Below, one piece after another: positions 1-8,667 of a stretch of DNA of 64,000 bases (position 1 is its first letter; every line of letters begins with the position of its first letter). The stretch is from Pseudomonas fluorescens. GTDB lineage: Bacteria; Pseudomonadota; Gammaproteobacteria; Pseudomonadales; Pseudomonadaceae. The position numbers and the translations under genes are program-made. The stretch is taken from positions 248,001-312,000 of the forward strand of contig NZ_CABVIX010000004.1 in NCBI RefSeq assembly GCF_902498185.1, written 5' to 3'. The notes beneath the pieces are model-generated. The model was not told the origin of the DNA, did not search any database, and was given only the letters and a program-made list of their open reading frames with translations.

Positions 1-1550
1 GCGTAGGACTGCAGCGAAGCGGTGAGCATGTTGGTCTGCATCTGCAGGCGCACGAGCACCTCCACCGGATCGCTCTCGCGGATCGAGCTCTGGGTCTTGG
101 TATTTTCGGTGCTGACGGCCTCGTTGGTTTCGGCCTGCACGTCCAGCGCCTGGCCGCGACCACCGATGGCGCTGACGGACGCACTGACCTGGTTGATGGC
201 ACTGGAGACGTTGCCCACCGCCGAATCCAGCGAGGCCAGGAAGTTCTGCCGGGCCACCGCATCGTCGCCCACCGGTGTGGTCAGCGTGGTGCGTAGCTGG
301 CCAATGGTGTCGAGAATGTTCTGGGTCTGGTGAGTGTCGACCTTGATAGCGAAGGTATCACCGGACTTGGCCGCGTTCGGCGCACCCGAGAGCTCGAAGC
401 TGACCCCGGCGGCTGTAGCGGTCGTGCCATTGGCGCCGCCAAGCGAGCCCTTGGTCACCGGACGGCTGTTGGCGGTAACCGGGTCGGCATACAGCTCGAA
501 CTCGGTATCGCTGGTGAACTTGAGCACCGCGCCGCCGCCCGGGAAGGCAGCCTTGTACTTGTCAGCGTCGGTGATGCTGGCCGAATTGACCTGGCTCGAA
601 GACGGGTTGCCTGCGCTGCGGGTGCCGGTGATCGAGTCTGGCCTGGAGGTCAGGCTGAAGACATGACCGGTGATGGCCTTGTCCGGATCGGCGCTGTCGC
701 CCTCCTTGTAGGTCACGTCCAGGCGCAGGTCGACGCCGCGGAAGCTTACCGTGGCGTTTTCGGCAGCAGGGTCGAATTTGCCGCCCTCGGTCGCTTCTAG
801 AGTCACGTCCTTGCCCGCGCCGTCGGTAATCTTGAACTGGGTGCTGCTGGTGAACTCGAGGGTGTACGGCTCGCCGCTGCGGAAACGGTCGTTGTACACG
901 GCGCTGCCCGACACCTGGCCATTGGTCAGGCTGACGCGGCTGTCGGCCTGGGCAGGCGAGATCAGGGTGGTTTCGCTGCGGCTGGTGTTCATGGCCTGTT
1001 CAAAGGCGCTGTAGCCGGTCTCGTTCGCCGCAAGGCTGAGCATGTCGCCGACCTGCAGCATCAGGCTGCTCTGGTCGCCCTGGTAGCTGTAGGTGCCATC
1101 GGCGTTGCGTGCATAGGGCGCGGTATCGCTCTTGGAGCCTGCGAACAGGTACTTGCCATTCTCGTCCTTGTTGTTCATGAGGCTGAACAACTGGTCTTCC
1201 AGCGACGACAGCTCGTCGGCGTTGGCCTTGCGGTCGGCATCGGTAAAGCTGGCGTTGCCCGAGCTGATGGCCAGCTCGTTGACCCGCTGCAGGATGTTGC
1301 CAATGCTGTTGAGCGTGCTTTCGGCGGTGCCCAGGGCATTGCGCACGTTGGTGATGTTGCCGCTGTACTGCTTGAGCATGTCCTGCTGCTGCTCGAGCTG
1401 CAGCAGGCGCGCGGCGCCCACCGGATCGTCGGCCGCAGAACGGATGCGCAGGTTGTCGGTCGCTTCCTGCTGGGTCTTCACCGTGTTGGCGAAGTTGCGC
1501 TGATAGTTGCTGCTGCTGTTGGTATAGAACTGGGTAGTGGAGATGCGCAC
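1..1550 (-). CDS. flgL: Flagellar hook-associated protein 3 FlgL (3' end cut by the window)
   Basis: FlgL is the second hook-filament junction protein; it sits between FlgK and flagellin and is exported through the flagellar type III apparatus. The reading frame starts with GTG at 1550, eight bases after an AAGGAG Shine-Dalgarno and 13 bp past the flgK stop. It begins MRISTTQFYTNS and runs open to base 1, where it ends ...LTASLQSYA, which matches the flagellin-like C-terminal helix. Only about a dozen residues (the usual ...LSLFNYL end) should lie outside the window. More than 516 residues are present, far longer than the enteric protein of about 317, so the variable central domain is expanded. 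It is last in the flgFGHIJKL transcription unit; fliC probably lies beyond base 1. Confidence 0.93.
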   Translation of the reverse strand, partial: MRISTTQFYTNSSSNYQRNFANTVKTQQEATDNLRIRSAADDPVGAARLLQLEQQQDMLKQYSGNITNVRNALGTAESTLNSIGNILQRVNELAISSGNASFTDADRKANADELSSLEDQLFSLMNNKDENGKYLFAGSKSDTAPYARNADGTYSYQGDQSSLMLQVGDMLSLAANETGYSAFEQAMNTSRSETTLISPAQADSRVSLTNGQVSGSAVYNDRFRSGEPYTLEFTSSTQFKITDGAGKDVTLEATEGGKFDPAAENATVSFRGVDLRLDVTYKEGDSADPDKAITGHVFSLTSRPDSITGTRSAGNPSSSQVNSASITDADKYKAAFPGGGAVLKFTSDTEFELYADPVTANSRPVTKGSLGGANGTTATAAGVSFELSGAPNAAKSGDTFAIKVDTHQTQNILDTIGQLRTTLTTPVGDDAVARQNFLASLDSAVGNVSSAINQVSASVSAIGGRGQALDVQAETNEAVSTENTKTQSSIRESDPVEVLVRLQMQTNMLTASLQSY

Positions 1551-1563
1551 GGTCTACGGCTCC

Positions 1564-3609
1564 TTAAAGGCTGTTGATCAAGGTGGCGAAGGTCTCTTGT
1601 GCCGCCTTGATAATCTGCGACGACGCCGTGTAGTACTGCTGGAACTTGATCAGGTTGCCGGTCTCTTCATCGATCGACACGCCCGACACCGAGTTGCGGC
1701 TGTCCTTGGCGGACTGCTGCAGGGCGCCGGTGGCATTGCTGTCCATGGTGGCCTGCGCCGCCTTGCCGCCAACATTGGACACCAGCTTGGCGTAGGCGTC
1801 GGTGATGCTGATGCCCTTGCCGTCTGCGCCTATCCCCACGGTCTGCCTGGTCTGCAGGTCAAGCACCGCCTGGGCGTTGCGGTTGTCGGTCGAGCCCGCG
1901 CCGGTCAGCGCCACGGTGTAGCTGTCGCCTTTGTTGGGCGCACCGGTGACGGTCATCTCGAAACTGAAGGCCTTTTGCGTGGCGCCGTCCATGACCGGGT
2001 TGCCGCTGGCGTCGACCATCGGCACGCTCAACTGCAGCTTGTTGCTCTGCCCCGGGACGATGGAGCCAGCGCCGATCTCGGTGCCTTGGGCGTCATACAT
2101 CTTGTACGCCTGGGGCGAGCTGGTGGCGTCACCGAACACCAGCTTGACCGGGGTGGAATACTTGAGGCCGGCCTGCAGCTCGCTGCGCTGCGCGGCATCG
2201 TAGATGTCGAGCTCGGAGGTCAGCGTCGGCTGGCCGATCTGGCCGGTGCCCTGGTTGCCCGAGCTGCTGGTGGCGGTCAGCGGCGAGGACAGCGCCAGGC
2301 GCTTGGGGTCGGTCAGCACCGACTCGATGCCGGCCGCGGCACCGCGCGTCGGGGTGATCTTGAAGCTGTCACCGGCCTTGAGGGCATTGCCGTTGAGCGA
2401 GAGGCTGAAGCCGTCGATCACTGCCGGCGGATCGTCCTTGAGGTCGAAGGTGCCCATGACGGTGCCTTCGGGCAGCTTGCGTACGCTGTAGCCGGTCTCG
2501 CTGGTAAAGGTCACCTGGTAATCGCTGGTGCTCAGCTTGCCGGTGTCCTTGATGGTCACATCGAGGTTGCCGGAGTTCTTGTCGTTGCCGCTATTGGCGA
2601 TGCTGCGCTGGCTCACGGCCTCGGCGCTGTTGATATCGCCGAACAGGATCGCGCCGAAATCGCCGTTATTGTCGATGCCCTGGGCCAACTGACTGTTGAT
2701 CGCATCGGACACTACCAGCGCCACGCGGCCCAGCTCGTTGAGCGCGGGATCGAGGGTGTCCTTGCGGTAGCGCAGCAGGCCGCCGAGCTCACCGCCGGTG
2801 GTGCTGCTGGTGATGTCCATCCTGGTCGAGCCGCGGTTGAGCATCAGGCTCATGCGCGTCGGATCGCTCTGGCTGGGTGCCACCTCCAGGTTCTGGGTGG
2901 TCTTGCCGAGCACCAGGGCCTGGCCGTTCTTCAGGTAGATGTCGTAATTGCCTTCGCGCTCGACCACGTCTGCGCCGATCAGGCCGGTGAGCTCACGCAC
3001 CACGCCGTCACGCTTGTCCAGAAGGTCGTTGGGCGCGCCCGAAACCGACGACACACGCGAGATCTGATCGTTGAGATCGGCGATCGACCTGGTCAGATTG
3101 TTGACCTGAGTGGCCAGCGCTTCCATGTTGCTATTGATGTTGGTGTTCTGCTGGGTCAGCTGCGAAGACAACGTGTTGAAGCGTTTGGCCAGGGTCTGGG
3201 CGCTGGTCAGCAGCAACTGCCGCGAAGCATCTTCACTCGGCTTGGCGGCGGCGTCCTGCATGGCGGTGTAGAAGCTCTGCAGCGCCGCGGTGATACCGGT
3301 GTCGCTGCTCGACAGGGCGGAATCGAGCGGGGTGATCTGGCTCAGGTAGGTCGAGGCGTCGGTGCTCAGCGAATGGGTGCTGCGCAGCTGGTTTTCCAGG
3401 AACGCGTTGTACACCCGGCGCACGTCGGCCAGTGTGGTGCCGCTGCCGATGAAGACGTTGCCGTACTGCTGCGAGCCTTTGGTCTGCTGGACGTTCTGCT
3501 GGCGCGAGTAGCTCTCGACATCGGCGTTGGCGATGTTGTTGCCGAGGGTGTACATCCCGGATTGGGCGGCGCCCAGCCCCGACATGCCAATATTGATCAA
3601 ACTCGCCAT
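1564..3609 (-). CDS. flgK: Flagellar hook-associated protein 1 FlgK
   Basis: FlgK is the first hook-filament junction protein, assembled on the distal end of the hook after export. The 681-residue product starts MASLINIGMSGLGAAQSGMY, the conserved helical D0 segment with the NNIANADVESYSRQ motif near residue 25, and ends in the matching C-terminal helix (SQIIKAAQETFATLINSL). It is longer than the enteric protein (about 547 residues), the extra length lying in the variable middle. AAGGG lies about 10 bases ahead of the ATG. It is 12 bp downstream of flgJ and 13 bp upstream of flgL in the same operon. Confidence 0.96.
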   Translation of the reverse strand: MASLINIGMSGLGAAQSGMYTLGNNIANADVESYSRQQNVQQTKGSQQYGNVFIGSGTTLADVRRVYNAFLENQLRSTHSLSTDASTYLSQITPLDSALSSSDTGITAALQSFYTAMQDAAAKPSEDASRQLLLTSAQTLAKRFNTLSSQLTQQNTNINSNMEALATQVNNLTRSIADLNDQISRVSSVSGAPNDLLDKRDGVVRELTGLIGADVVEREGNYDIYLKNGQALVLGKTTQNLEVAPSQSDPTRMSLMLNRGSTRMDITSSTTGGELGGLLRYRKDTLDPALNELGRVALVVSDAINSQLAQGIDNNGDFGAILFGDINSAEAVSQRSIANSGNDKNSGNLDVTIKDTGKLSTSDYQVTFTSETGYSVRKLPEGTVMGTFDLKDDPPAVIDGFSLSLNGNALKAGDSFKITPTRGAAAGIESVLTDPKRLALSSPLTATSSSGNQGTGQIGQPTLTSELDIYDAAQRSELQAGLKYSTPVKLVFGDATSSPQAYKMYDAQGTEIGAGSIVPGQSNKLQLSVPMVDASGNPVMDGATQKAFSFEMTVTGAPNKGDSYTVALTGAGSTDNRNAQAVLDLQTRQTVGIGADGKGISITDAYAKLVSNVGGKAAQATMDSNATGALQQSAKDSRNSVSGVSIDEETGNLIKFQQYYTASSQIIKAAQETFATLINSL

Positions 3610-3621
3610 GAATCCAGCCCT

Positions 3622-4821
3622 TTATAGTTTCGTTGTAGTACCGAGCGACGCGTAGCTCTCGTACGACTTCATCTGTCTTGCGATCTGCGAGATCTTGCTG
3701 GCGTAGTTCGGGTCGGTTGCATACCCGGCCTTCTGCAGCTCTCGCACAAACTGTTCCGGGTTATCGGCCGACTTCACCGCATCTTGATAGCGCGCGTTGT
3801 TCTGCAACAGGCTGACCAGGTCGTGGAAGCTGTCCTGGTAGGAGTCGTACGAACGGAACGTCGCCGTTTCCTTGACGAACTTGCCATCGACGAACTCGCT
3901 GGTGATCGCCCGCGCCTTGTCGCCTTCCCAGTTGCCGCTGGCCTTGATGCCGAACAGGTTGTGACTGCTGCCACCGTCGGCATCGCGCATGACCGACTTG
4001 CCCCAGCCGGTTTCCAGAGCAGCCTGCGCCACCAGGTAGCGTGGATCGATACCGATGCGCTTGGCGGCTTCTTCGGCCATCGGCAGCATGGTGGCGACAA
4101 ACTCGTCGCTGCTGGAAAAGGCCTTCTTGGCCGGTGCCAGCGGCGGCTGGGCCATGGCACGGCCCTGGATATGCAGGCCGCCAGGCGCGGCGAAGGTCTT
4201 GGCGGGCTCCCAGTCGCCCTTGGCGACCGCATCGCCCTGCACGCCTTGGCGGGCCGGCAGCGAGGCAGTGTTGGTCACCGCTGCCGCGGCGTTCGCCGAG
4301 GGCACGATACCGGCCAGCAGACGATCGGTAAGCTTGCCCGGCAATGCCAGGCGGCGCGAATTGAGCGCGGCAACATCATTGCGCGCTGCGGCACTCGACT
4401 CGCCGCGCACCGGCTCGGTCACACGATTGCCCCACAGCGCCGGCTGGTTGCCTTCGATGCGCGGGAACGGACTGGTGTTGGCGCCGCTCGCACCCTTCTG
4501 CTTGGACAGCTGGCGCATCAGCACTTCCTGCAGGCCGATACCGCCACCCTCGCGGGACATGCTCACGGCCAGCTGCTGGTCGTACATTTCCTGGTATTGC
4601 TTGACCGTCTCGGTGTTCAGCGGGTTGTCGGCGGCCAGCACATCGCTGGCCTTGCGCGAGGCCTTGAGCATTTCACTGATGAACAACGACTCGAACTCCT
4701 GGGCCACCTTGCGCAGGTTGCCGTCGCTGTCGCGGTCGCCGACCTTCAGCGAGTTCAGACGATTCAGGTCGGAATACGAACCGCTGTCAGCGGTGCTGGA
4801 GACCAGGCTCTTGGGATTCAT
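3622..4821 (-). CDS. flgJ: Peptidoglycan hydrolase / rod-capping protein FlgJ
   Basis: FlgJ caps the growing rod and opens the peptidoglycan for it in the periplasm. The 399-residue protein has the N-terminal rod-scaffold half (residues about 30-105, containing LRKVAQEFESLFISEMLKAS) and a C-terminal glucosaminidase domain from about residue 238 to the end. The catalytic glutamate is in AALETGWG (E270), followed by SSHNLFGIKA. A Ala/Pro-rich linker of about 130 residues separates the halves. It lies 11 bp after flgI and 12 bp before flgK. This is the dual-domain FlgJ found in gammaproteobacteria. Confidence 0.95.
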   Translation of the reverse strand: MNPKSLVSSTADSGSYSDLNRLNSLKVGDRDSDGNLRKVAQEFESLFISEMLKASRKASDVLAADNPLNTETVKQYQEMYDQQLAVSMSREGGGIGLQEVLMRQLSKQKGASGANTSPFPRIEGNQPALWGNRVTEPVRGESSAAARNDVAALNSRRLALPGKLTDRLLAGIVPSANAAAAVTNTASLPARQGVQGDAVAKGDWEPAKTFAAPGGLHIQGRAMAQPPLAPAKKAFSSSDEFVATMLPMAEEAAKRIGIDPRYLVAQAALETGWGKSVMRDADGGSSHNLFGIKASGNWEGDKARAITSEFVDGKFVKETATFRSYDSYQDSFHDLVSLLQNNARYQDAVKSADNPEQFVRELQKAGYATDPNYASKISQIARQMKSYESYASLGTTTKL

Positions 4822-4832
4822 CGCCAGCCTCC

Positions 4833-5942
4833 TCAGATCACGATCAGGTCGGCCTGGAGCGCGCCGGCCTGCTTCAGGGCTTCAAGGATTGCCATCAGGT
4901 CGCTTGGCGCCGCGCCGACCTGGTTCACCGCGCGGACGATCTCATCCAGCGTGGTGCCGGGGCCGAACTTGAACATCGGTTTGGCTTCCTGCTCGGCGTT
5001 GACCCGCGAGCGCGGCACCACGGCCGTCTCGCCGTTGGACAGCGGTCCTGGCTGGCTGACGATCGGGTCCTCGGTGATGGTCACGGTCAGGCTGCCGTGG
5101 GTGACTGCGGCAGGCGATACCTTGACGTTCTGGCCGATGACGATGGTGCCGGTACGCGAATTGATGATGACCTTGGCAACGGCCTGGCCCGGATCGATCT
5201 CGAGGTTTTCAAGGATCGACAGGTAGTCGACACGCTGGCTCGGGTCCATGGGCGCGGTCACCTGTACCGAGCCACCGTCCAGCGCCTGGGCCACGCCTGG
5301 GCCGAGCAGGTCGTTGACCTTGTCGACGACGCGCTTGGCCGTGGTGAAGTCGGGCCGGTTGAGGTTCAAGGTGAGACTGTTGCCCTGGTTGAAACCACTC
5401 GGCACGGCACGCTCGACACTCGCCCCGCCGGGAATACGGCCGGCCGACGGCACGTTGACGGTGATGCGCGAACCATCGCGGCCTTCGGCATCGAAGCCGC
5501 CGACCACCAGGTTGCCCTGGGCGATGGCGTAGACGTTGCCGTCGATCCCCTTGAGGGGAGTCATCAGCAGGCTGCCGCCGCGCAGGCTCTTGGAGTTGCC
5601 GATCGACGAGACAGTGATGTCCACCACCTGGCCGGGCTTGGCGAAAGCCGGCAAGTCGGCATGCACCGAAACCGCCGCGACGTTCTTGAGCTGCATGTTG
5701 CCGGAGCCTGCCGGCACCTTGATGCCGAATTGCGACAGCATGTTGTTGAAGGTCTGCACGGTAAACGGCGTCTGGGTGGTCTGGTCACCCGTGCCGTTGA
5801 GCCCTACCACCAGGCCGTAGCCGATCAGCTGGTTGGTGCGCACGCCCGAAATACTGGCGATGTCCTTCAGGCGCTCGGCGTGGGCACCGAGGGCGAAGGT
5901 CAGGACGAACGTTGCGGCAATCAGCTGCCTGAAATTGAACAT
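4833..5942 (-). CDS. flgI: Flagellar P-ring protein FlgI
   Basis: FlgI forms the periplasmic P-ring, the bushing around the rod in the peptidoglycan layer. The protein has a Sec signal peptide ([22 protein letters not shown], cleavage before ERLKDIAS) and the family hallmark [21 protein letters not shown] place the start at ATG 5942 (369 residues), not 5948, because the AGGA motif is 7-8 bases from 5942 but abuts 5948. The gene starts 12 bp after flgH stops and is 11 bp from flgJ, so it is translated within the flgFGHIJKL operon. Confidence 0.95.
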   Translation of the reverse strand: MFNFRQLIAATFVLTFALGAHAERLKDIASISGVRTNQLIGYGLVVGLNGTGDQTTQTPFTVQTFNNMLSQFGIKVPAGSGNMQLKNVAAVSVHADLPAFAKPGQVVDITVSSIGNSKSLRGGSLLMTPLKGIDGNVYAIAQGNLVVGGFDAEGRDGSRITVNVPSAGRIPGGASVERAVPSGFNQGNSLTLNLNRPDFTTAKRVVDKVNDLLGPGVAQALDGGSVQVTAPMDPSQRVDYLSILENLEIDPGQAVAKVIINSRTGTIVIGQNVKVSPAAVTHGSLTVTITEDPIVSQPGPLSNGETAVVPRSRVNAEQEAKPMFKFGPGTTLDEIVRAVNQVGAAPSDLMAILEALKQAGALQADLIVI

Positions 5943-5954
5943 GGGCATCCTGAC

Positions 5955-6650
5955 TCAGAAGGGCCAAAGCGGGCTGAGGAAGAAGCGGTCCAGCCAGCCG
6001 GGCTGGCTGGCATCGGCAAAGGCGCCGGTGCCCGAATAGGTGATGCGCGCATCGGCGACCCGGGTGGACGGCACGGTGTTGTCGGTGGCAATGTCATCGG
6101 CGCGGACCAGGCCGGCGATGCGCACCAGTTCGTCACCGGTATTGAGCGTCATCCACTTCTCGCCGCGCACGGCGATGATGCCGTTGGGCAGCACGTCGGC
6201 CACGGTCACGGTGATCGAGCCGGTCAGGGTGTTGCCCTGGGCGGCCTTGCTGTCACCCTTGGTCGAGCGGTCGCCGCTGTAGCCGGCGTCCAGGCTCAGG
6301 TCGCCGCCACCGAACGGATTGTTGGTGCTGGGCGTGGCGCCGAACAGCGAGCTCAGGCCGATGCTGGCCTTGCTGGTCTTGCCGACCTGCGAGTTGGCGC
6401 TCTTGCTCGCGGAGGTACGCTCGTTGAGGGTGATGGTGATGATGTCACCCACGCGGAACGCCTTGCGGTCGCCATACAGGTTCTGCTCGAACCCCGCCTG
6501 GTAGATCGAACCGTTGTTGGCCGCCGCCGGCAATGGGGTGCGCGGCAACACCGGCGCATAGTACGGGTCGTTCGGCTTGGCGACAGGCGCAACGCAGCCA
6601 GCCAGCAGCACCACGCCACCGAGGGCGAAGACGGATAACAGACGATTCAT
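5955..6650 (-). CDS. flgH: Flagellar L-ring lipoprotein FlgH
   Basis: FlgH is the outer-membrane lipoprotein that forms the L-ring around the distal rod. The 231-residue product starts [19 protein letters not shown], a type II signal peptide with lipobox LAGC and acylated Cys19. Family motifs follow: [28 protein letters not shown] around residues 49-77, and near the C-terminus [16 protein letters not shown] and [14 protein letters not shown] segments. It is encoded between flgG and flgI with 12 bp to flgI. Dependence on FlgA and FlgI for ring assembly is known for the family. Confidence 0.95.
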   Translation of the reverse strand: MNRLLSVFALGGVVLLAGCVAPVAKPNDPYYAPVLPRTPLPAAANNGSIYQAGFEQNLYGDRKAFRVGDIITITLNERTSASKSANSQVGKTSKASIGLSSLFGATPSTNNPFGGGDLSLDAGYSGDRSTKGDSKAAQGNTLTGSITVTVADVLPNGIIAVRGEKWMTLNTGDELVRIAGLVRADDIATDNTVPSTRVADARITYSGTGAFADASQPGWLDRFFLSPLWPF

Positions 6651-6704
6651 GACGCTTACCTCATGGTGTAACGGGGTGCTGGAGCGGTCTCGAGCCTTCA
6701 GGGC

Positions 6705-7490
6705 TTAGAGCTGCTGGGTAACGAACGAAAGCATCTGGTCGGCGGTGGAGATGACCTTGGAGTTCATCTCGTAGGCACGCTGGGTAGTGATCATGTTGAC
6801 CAGCTCTTCGACGGTGCTGACGTTGGAGTTCTCCAGGGTCTGCTGCAGGGTCGTACCGAAGCCGTTGAGGCCCGGGGTACCCACCTGCGGCGCGCCGCTG
6901 GCGGCGGTTTCCAGGAACAGGTTGCCACCCATCGCCTGCAGGCCTGCCGGGTTGATGAAATCGGCGGTCTGGATGTTGCCGATGACCTGCGCGGCCGGGT
7001 TGCCGGCGGTGGTGATCGACACGGTGCCGTCCTGGCCGACGGTAAAGGTCTGCGCTTCTGGCGGCACGACTACCGCAGGCTCCAGGGGAAAACCGTTGGC
7101 GGTGACGATCTGGCCATCGGAGTTCAGGTGAAAGGTACCGTCACGGGTGTACGAAACGGTGCCGTCTGGCTGCAGGACCTGGAAGAAGCCACGGCCGTTT
7201 ACCGCCATGTCCAAAGGGTTCTCGGTGGTCTGCAGGCTGCCGGTGCTGAAGTTCTTCTGGGTGCCGACGATGCGCACGCCGGTACCCACCTGGAGGCCCG
7301 ACGGCAGCTCGCTGTCCTGGGTCGACTGGGCACCTGGCTGACGCTTGATCTGGTAGAGCAGGTCCTGGAATTCCGCGCGATCCCGCTTGAAGCCAGTGGT
7401 CGAGACGTTGGCCAGGTTGTTGGAAATGACCGTCAGGTTGGTGTCCTGGGCGGACAAGCCGGTTTTACTGACCCAAAGAGCCGGAAGCAT
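6705..7490 (-). CDS. flgG: Flagellar distal rod protein FlgG
   Basis: FlgG builds the distal rod that crosses the periplasm. The 261-residue protein begins MLPALWVSKTGLSAQDTNL with the rod/hook-family N-terminal motif NNLANVSTTGFKRDRAEFQDL, and ends with the paired helix ELVNMITTQRAYEMNSKVISTADQML. Its length matches the family (about 260). It is 46 bp downstream of flgF and 54 bp upstream of flgH in the class III-type flgFGHIJKL operon. Confidence 0.96.
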   Translation of the reverse strand: MLPALWVSKTGLSAQDTNLTVISNNLANVSTTGFKRDRAEFQDLLYQIKRQPGAQSTQDSELPSGLQVGTGVRIVGTQKNFSTGSLQTTENPLDMAVNGRGFFQVLQPDGTVSYTRDGTFHLNSDGQIVTANGFPLEPAVVVPPEAQTFTVGQDGTVSITTAGNPAAQVIGNIQTADFINPAGLQAMGGNLFLETAASGAPQVGTPGLNGFGTTLQQTLENSNVSTVEELVNMITTQRAYEMNSKVISTADQMLSFVTQQL

Positions 7491-7536
7491 GGTGTTCTCC
7501 TCGCGCGCCTGATTTACGGCGCCCGTTCAAGTGTGA

Positions 7537-8277
7537 TTAGACGATTTGCAAAACCCGAGCCATGGCTTCATCGCCTTCCTTGGCCGTGTTCATCATTTTG
7601 ATGTGCAGCTCGAACTGCCGGGACAGCGCCAGCACCGACGTCATTTCTTCGACGGCATTGACGTTGCTCGCCTCCAGGAAACCCGACACCACCTTGACGT
7701 TGACGTCCGCATCGGCAGGCTGGCCGTTCTTGGTGTGGATCATGCCGTCCAGTCCCTTGGTCAGGTTGCCGATGCCCGGGTTGACCAGCTTGATGCGGTC
7801 AACCTCGGCCATGACCCGTGGGTCTTCGCCCATGGCGCGGATACTGATGGTGCCGTCGTCACCGATCTCGACCTTCTGCTCTGGCGGCACGGCGATCGGG
7901 CCACCATTGCCGAGGACCGGCATGCCGTTGCCGGCACGCAGCACGCCAAGGGCATCGATGTTGAGGCTGCCGGTGCGCACGTACGCTTCGCTGCCATCAG
8001 GCGCTTGCACGGCGATAAAGCCATTGCCGCTGACGGCGACGTCCAGCTCGCGGCCCGTCTCCTGCAGCGCACCCTGTGTAAAGTCGGTGGCGGGGCGCTC
8101 GCTCAGGGCGTAGGCCCGTGACGGCAGGCTCTCGCCAAACACCGGCATCGAGCGCGCCTGTTCCAGGTCGCGCTGGAAGCCGTTGGTCGATATGTTCGCC
8201 AGGTTGTTGGCATGGGCCCGCTGAGCCAGCGCGTTCTGGCTGGCTCCGGTCATGGCCACGTAAAGCATCTTGTCCAC
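7537..8277 (-). CDS. flgF: Flagellar proximal rod protein FlgF
   Basis: FlgF is one of the proximal rod subunits. I start it at GTG 8277 (246 residues, VDKMLYVAMTGASQNALAQ), six bases after a GGAGGA Shine-Dalgarno; a longer in-frame reading to 8349 adds residues unlike the family and would cross the promoter region. The rod motif NNLANISTNGFQRDLEQ follows at about residue 25, and the C-terminus carries the conserved VEEMTSVLALSRQFELHIKMM helix. It is the first gene of flgFGHIJKL; a sigma54 promoter lies about 70 bp upstream. Confidence 0.93.
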   Translation of the reverse strand: MDKMLYVAMTGASQNALAQRAHANNLANISTNGFQRDLEQARSMPVFGESLPSRAYALSERPATDFTQGALQETGRELDVAVSGNGFIAVQAPDGSEAYVRTGSLNIDALGVLRAGNGMPVLGNGGPIAVPPEQKVEIGDDGTISIRAMGEDPRVMAEVDRIKLVNPGIGNLTKGLDGMIHTKNGQPADADVNVKVVSGFLEASNVNAVEEMTSVLALSRQFELHIKMMNTAKEGDEAMARVLQIV

Positions 8278-8344
8278 AGTCATCCTCCGCTGCACGGGCG
8301 ATCGCTTGCCGCTCGCCATAGGCTTGCAGCCACTGACCCACCTA

Positions 8345-8361
8345 AGCAATTTTCAAACCAA
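8345..8361 (-). promoter_or_regulatory. Sigma54 (RpoN) promoter for flgFGHIJKL
   Basis: On the minus strand the sequence TTGG-TTTGAAAAT-TGCTT has GG and GC dinucleotides separated by exactly ten bases (GG at 8359-8358, GC at 8347-8346), the -24/-12 signature of RpoN promoters. The start point would fall near 8335, about 58 bases before the flgF GTG. In P. aeruginosa this operon is activated by RpoN with the FleR response regulator. Confidence 0.75.
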
Positions 8362-8374
8362 CTTTCAGTTTTCA

Positions 8375-8401
8375 AGAAAAAGCCCCGTGAATACGGGGCT
8401 T
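8375..8401 (-). terminator. Rho-independent terminator ending flgBCDE-orf
   Basis: A 9-bp stem (AAGCCCCGT / ACGGGGCTT) with a GAAT loop at 8380-8401 is followed on the minus strand by a T-run. It sits between the small ORF downstream of flgE and the flgF promoter, so it separates the flgBCDE unit from flgFGHIJKL. Confidence 0.85.
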
Positions 8402-8425
8402 TGGCTGCATTGGCAAGAAAGGCAA

Positions 8426-8462
8426 CGCCGTAATTACGGCGCTATCTTGCCGCTCGCGGCAA
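8426..8462. repeat. Two adjacent palindromes upstream of the flgF promoter
   Basis: 8426-8441 is a perfect 16-base palindrome (CGCCGTAATTACGGCG). 8447-8462 is TTGCCG-N4-CGGCAA. The second has the same form as the element at 11725-11740 upstream of the flgB sigma54 promoter, which suggests a shared activator site (possibly FleR). Both are outside coding sequence, between the small ORF stop and the terminator. Confidence 0.5.
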
Positions 8463-8466
8463 TGGA

Positions 8467-8667
8467 TCAGCGGTCGCGACAGCCGCCATTGCTGTAGGGG
8501 CCTGCAAAGCGCTTCCAACCATCGCCTGGGGACCATTGCGAGCAGACCAGGCGGCCATCGACCTGGCTTTCCCAGCGGTACCAGGGAGCCATGGCCGCCT
8601 GCGCCTGGAGCAGGCAGAAGGTGACGCCAAGGGCAATCAGGATGCGCCTGATCATTGTGGCGCTCAT
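8467..8667 (-). CDS. Small secreted protein of unknown function, coupled to flgE
   Basis: A 66-residue ORF whose ATG at 8667 overlaps the flgE stop (TGATG), with a second possible ATG at 8655. It has a clear Sec signal peptide (RRILIALGVTFCLLQAQA) and a short mature part rich in Trp and Gly with two Cys (LVCSQWSPGDGW..., ...NGGCRDR) that could form a disulfide. It is followed by the flgBCDE terminator, so it belongs to that operon. As I recall, P. putida KT2440 has an uncharacterised gene at the same place between flgE and flgF. I do not recognise the family; a periplasmic role in hook or rod assembly is only an inference from position. Confidence 0.75.
   Translation of the reverse strand: MSATMIRRILIALGVTFCLLQAQAAMAPWYRWESQVDGRLVCSQWSPGDGWKRFAGPYSNGGCRDR

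Noticed and set aside
1537..3627. A 696-codon plus-strand open frame opposite flgK
   Set aside because: It is the antisense of flgK in high-GC DNA; the minus-strand frame has clear FlgK motifs and a Shine-Dalgarno, while the plus frame is low-complexity Ala/Gly/Arg/His.
8380..8462. Three hairpins between flgF and flgE as a possible REP cluster
   Set aside because: One is a normal terminator with a T-run and the others do not match the P. putida REP consensus as I know it.
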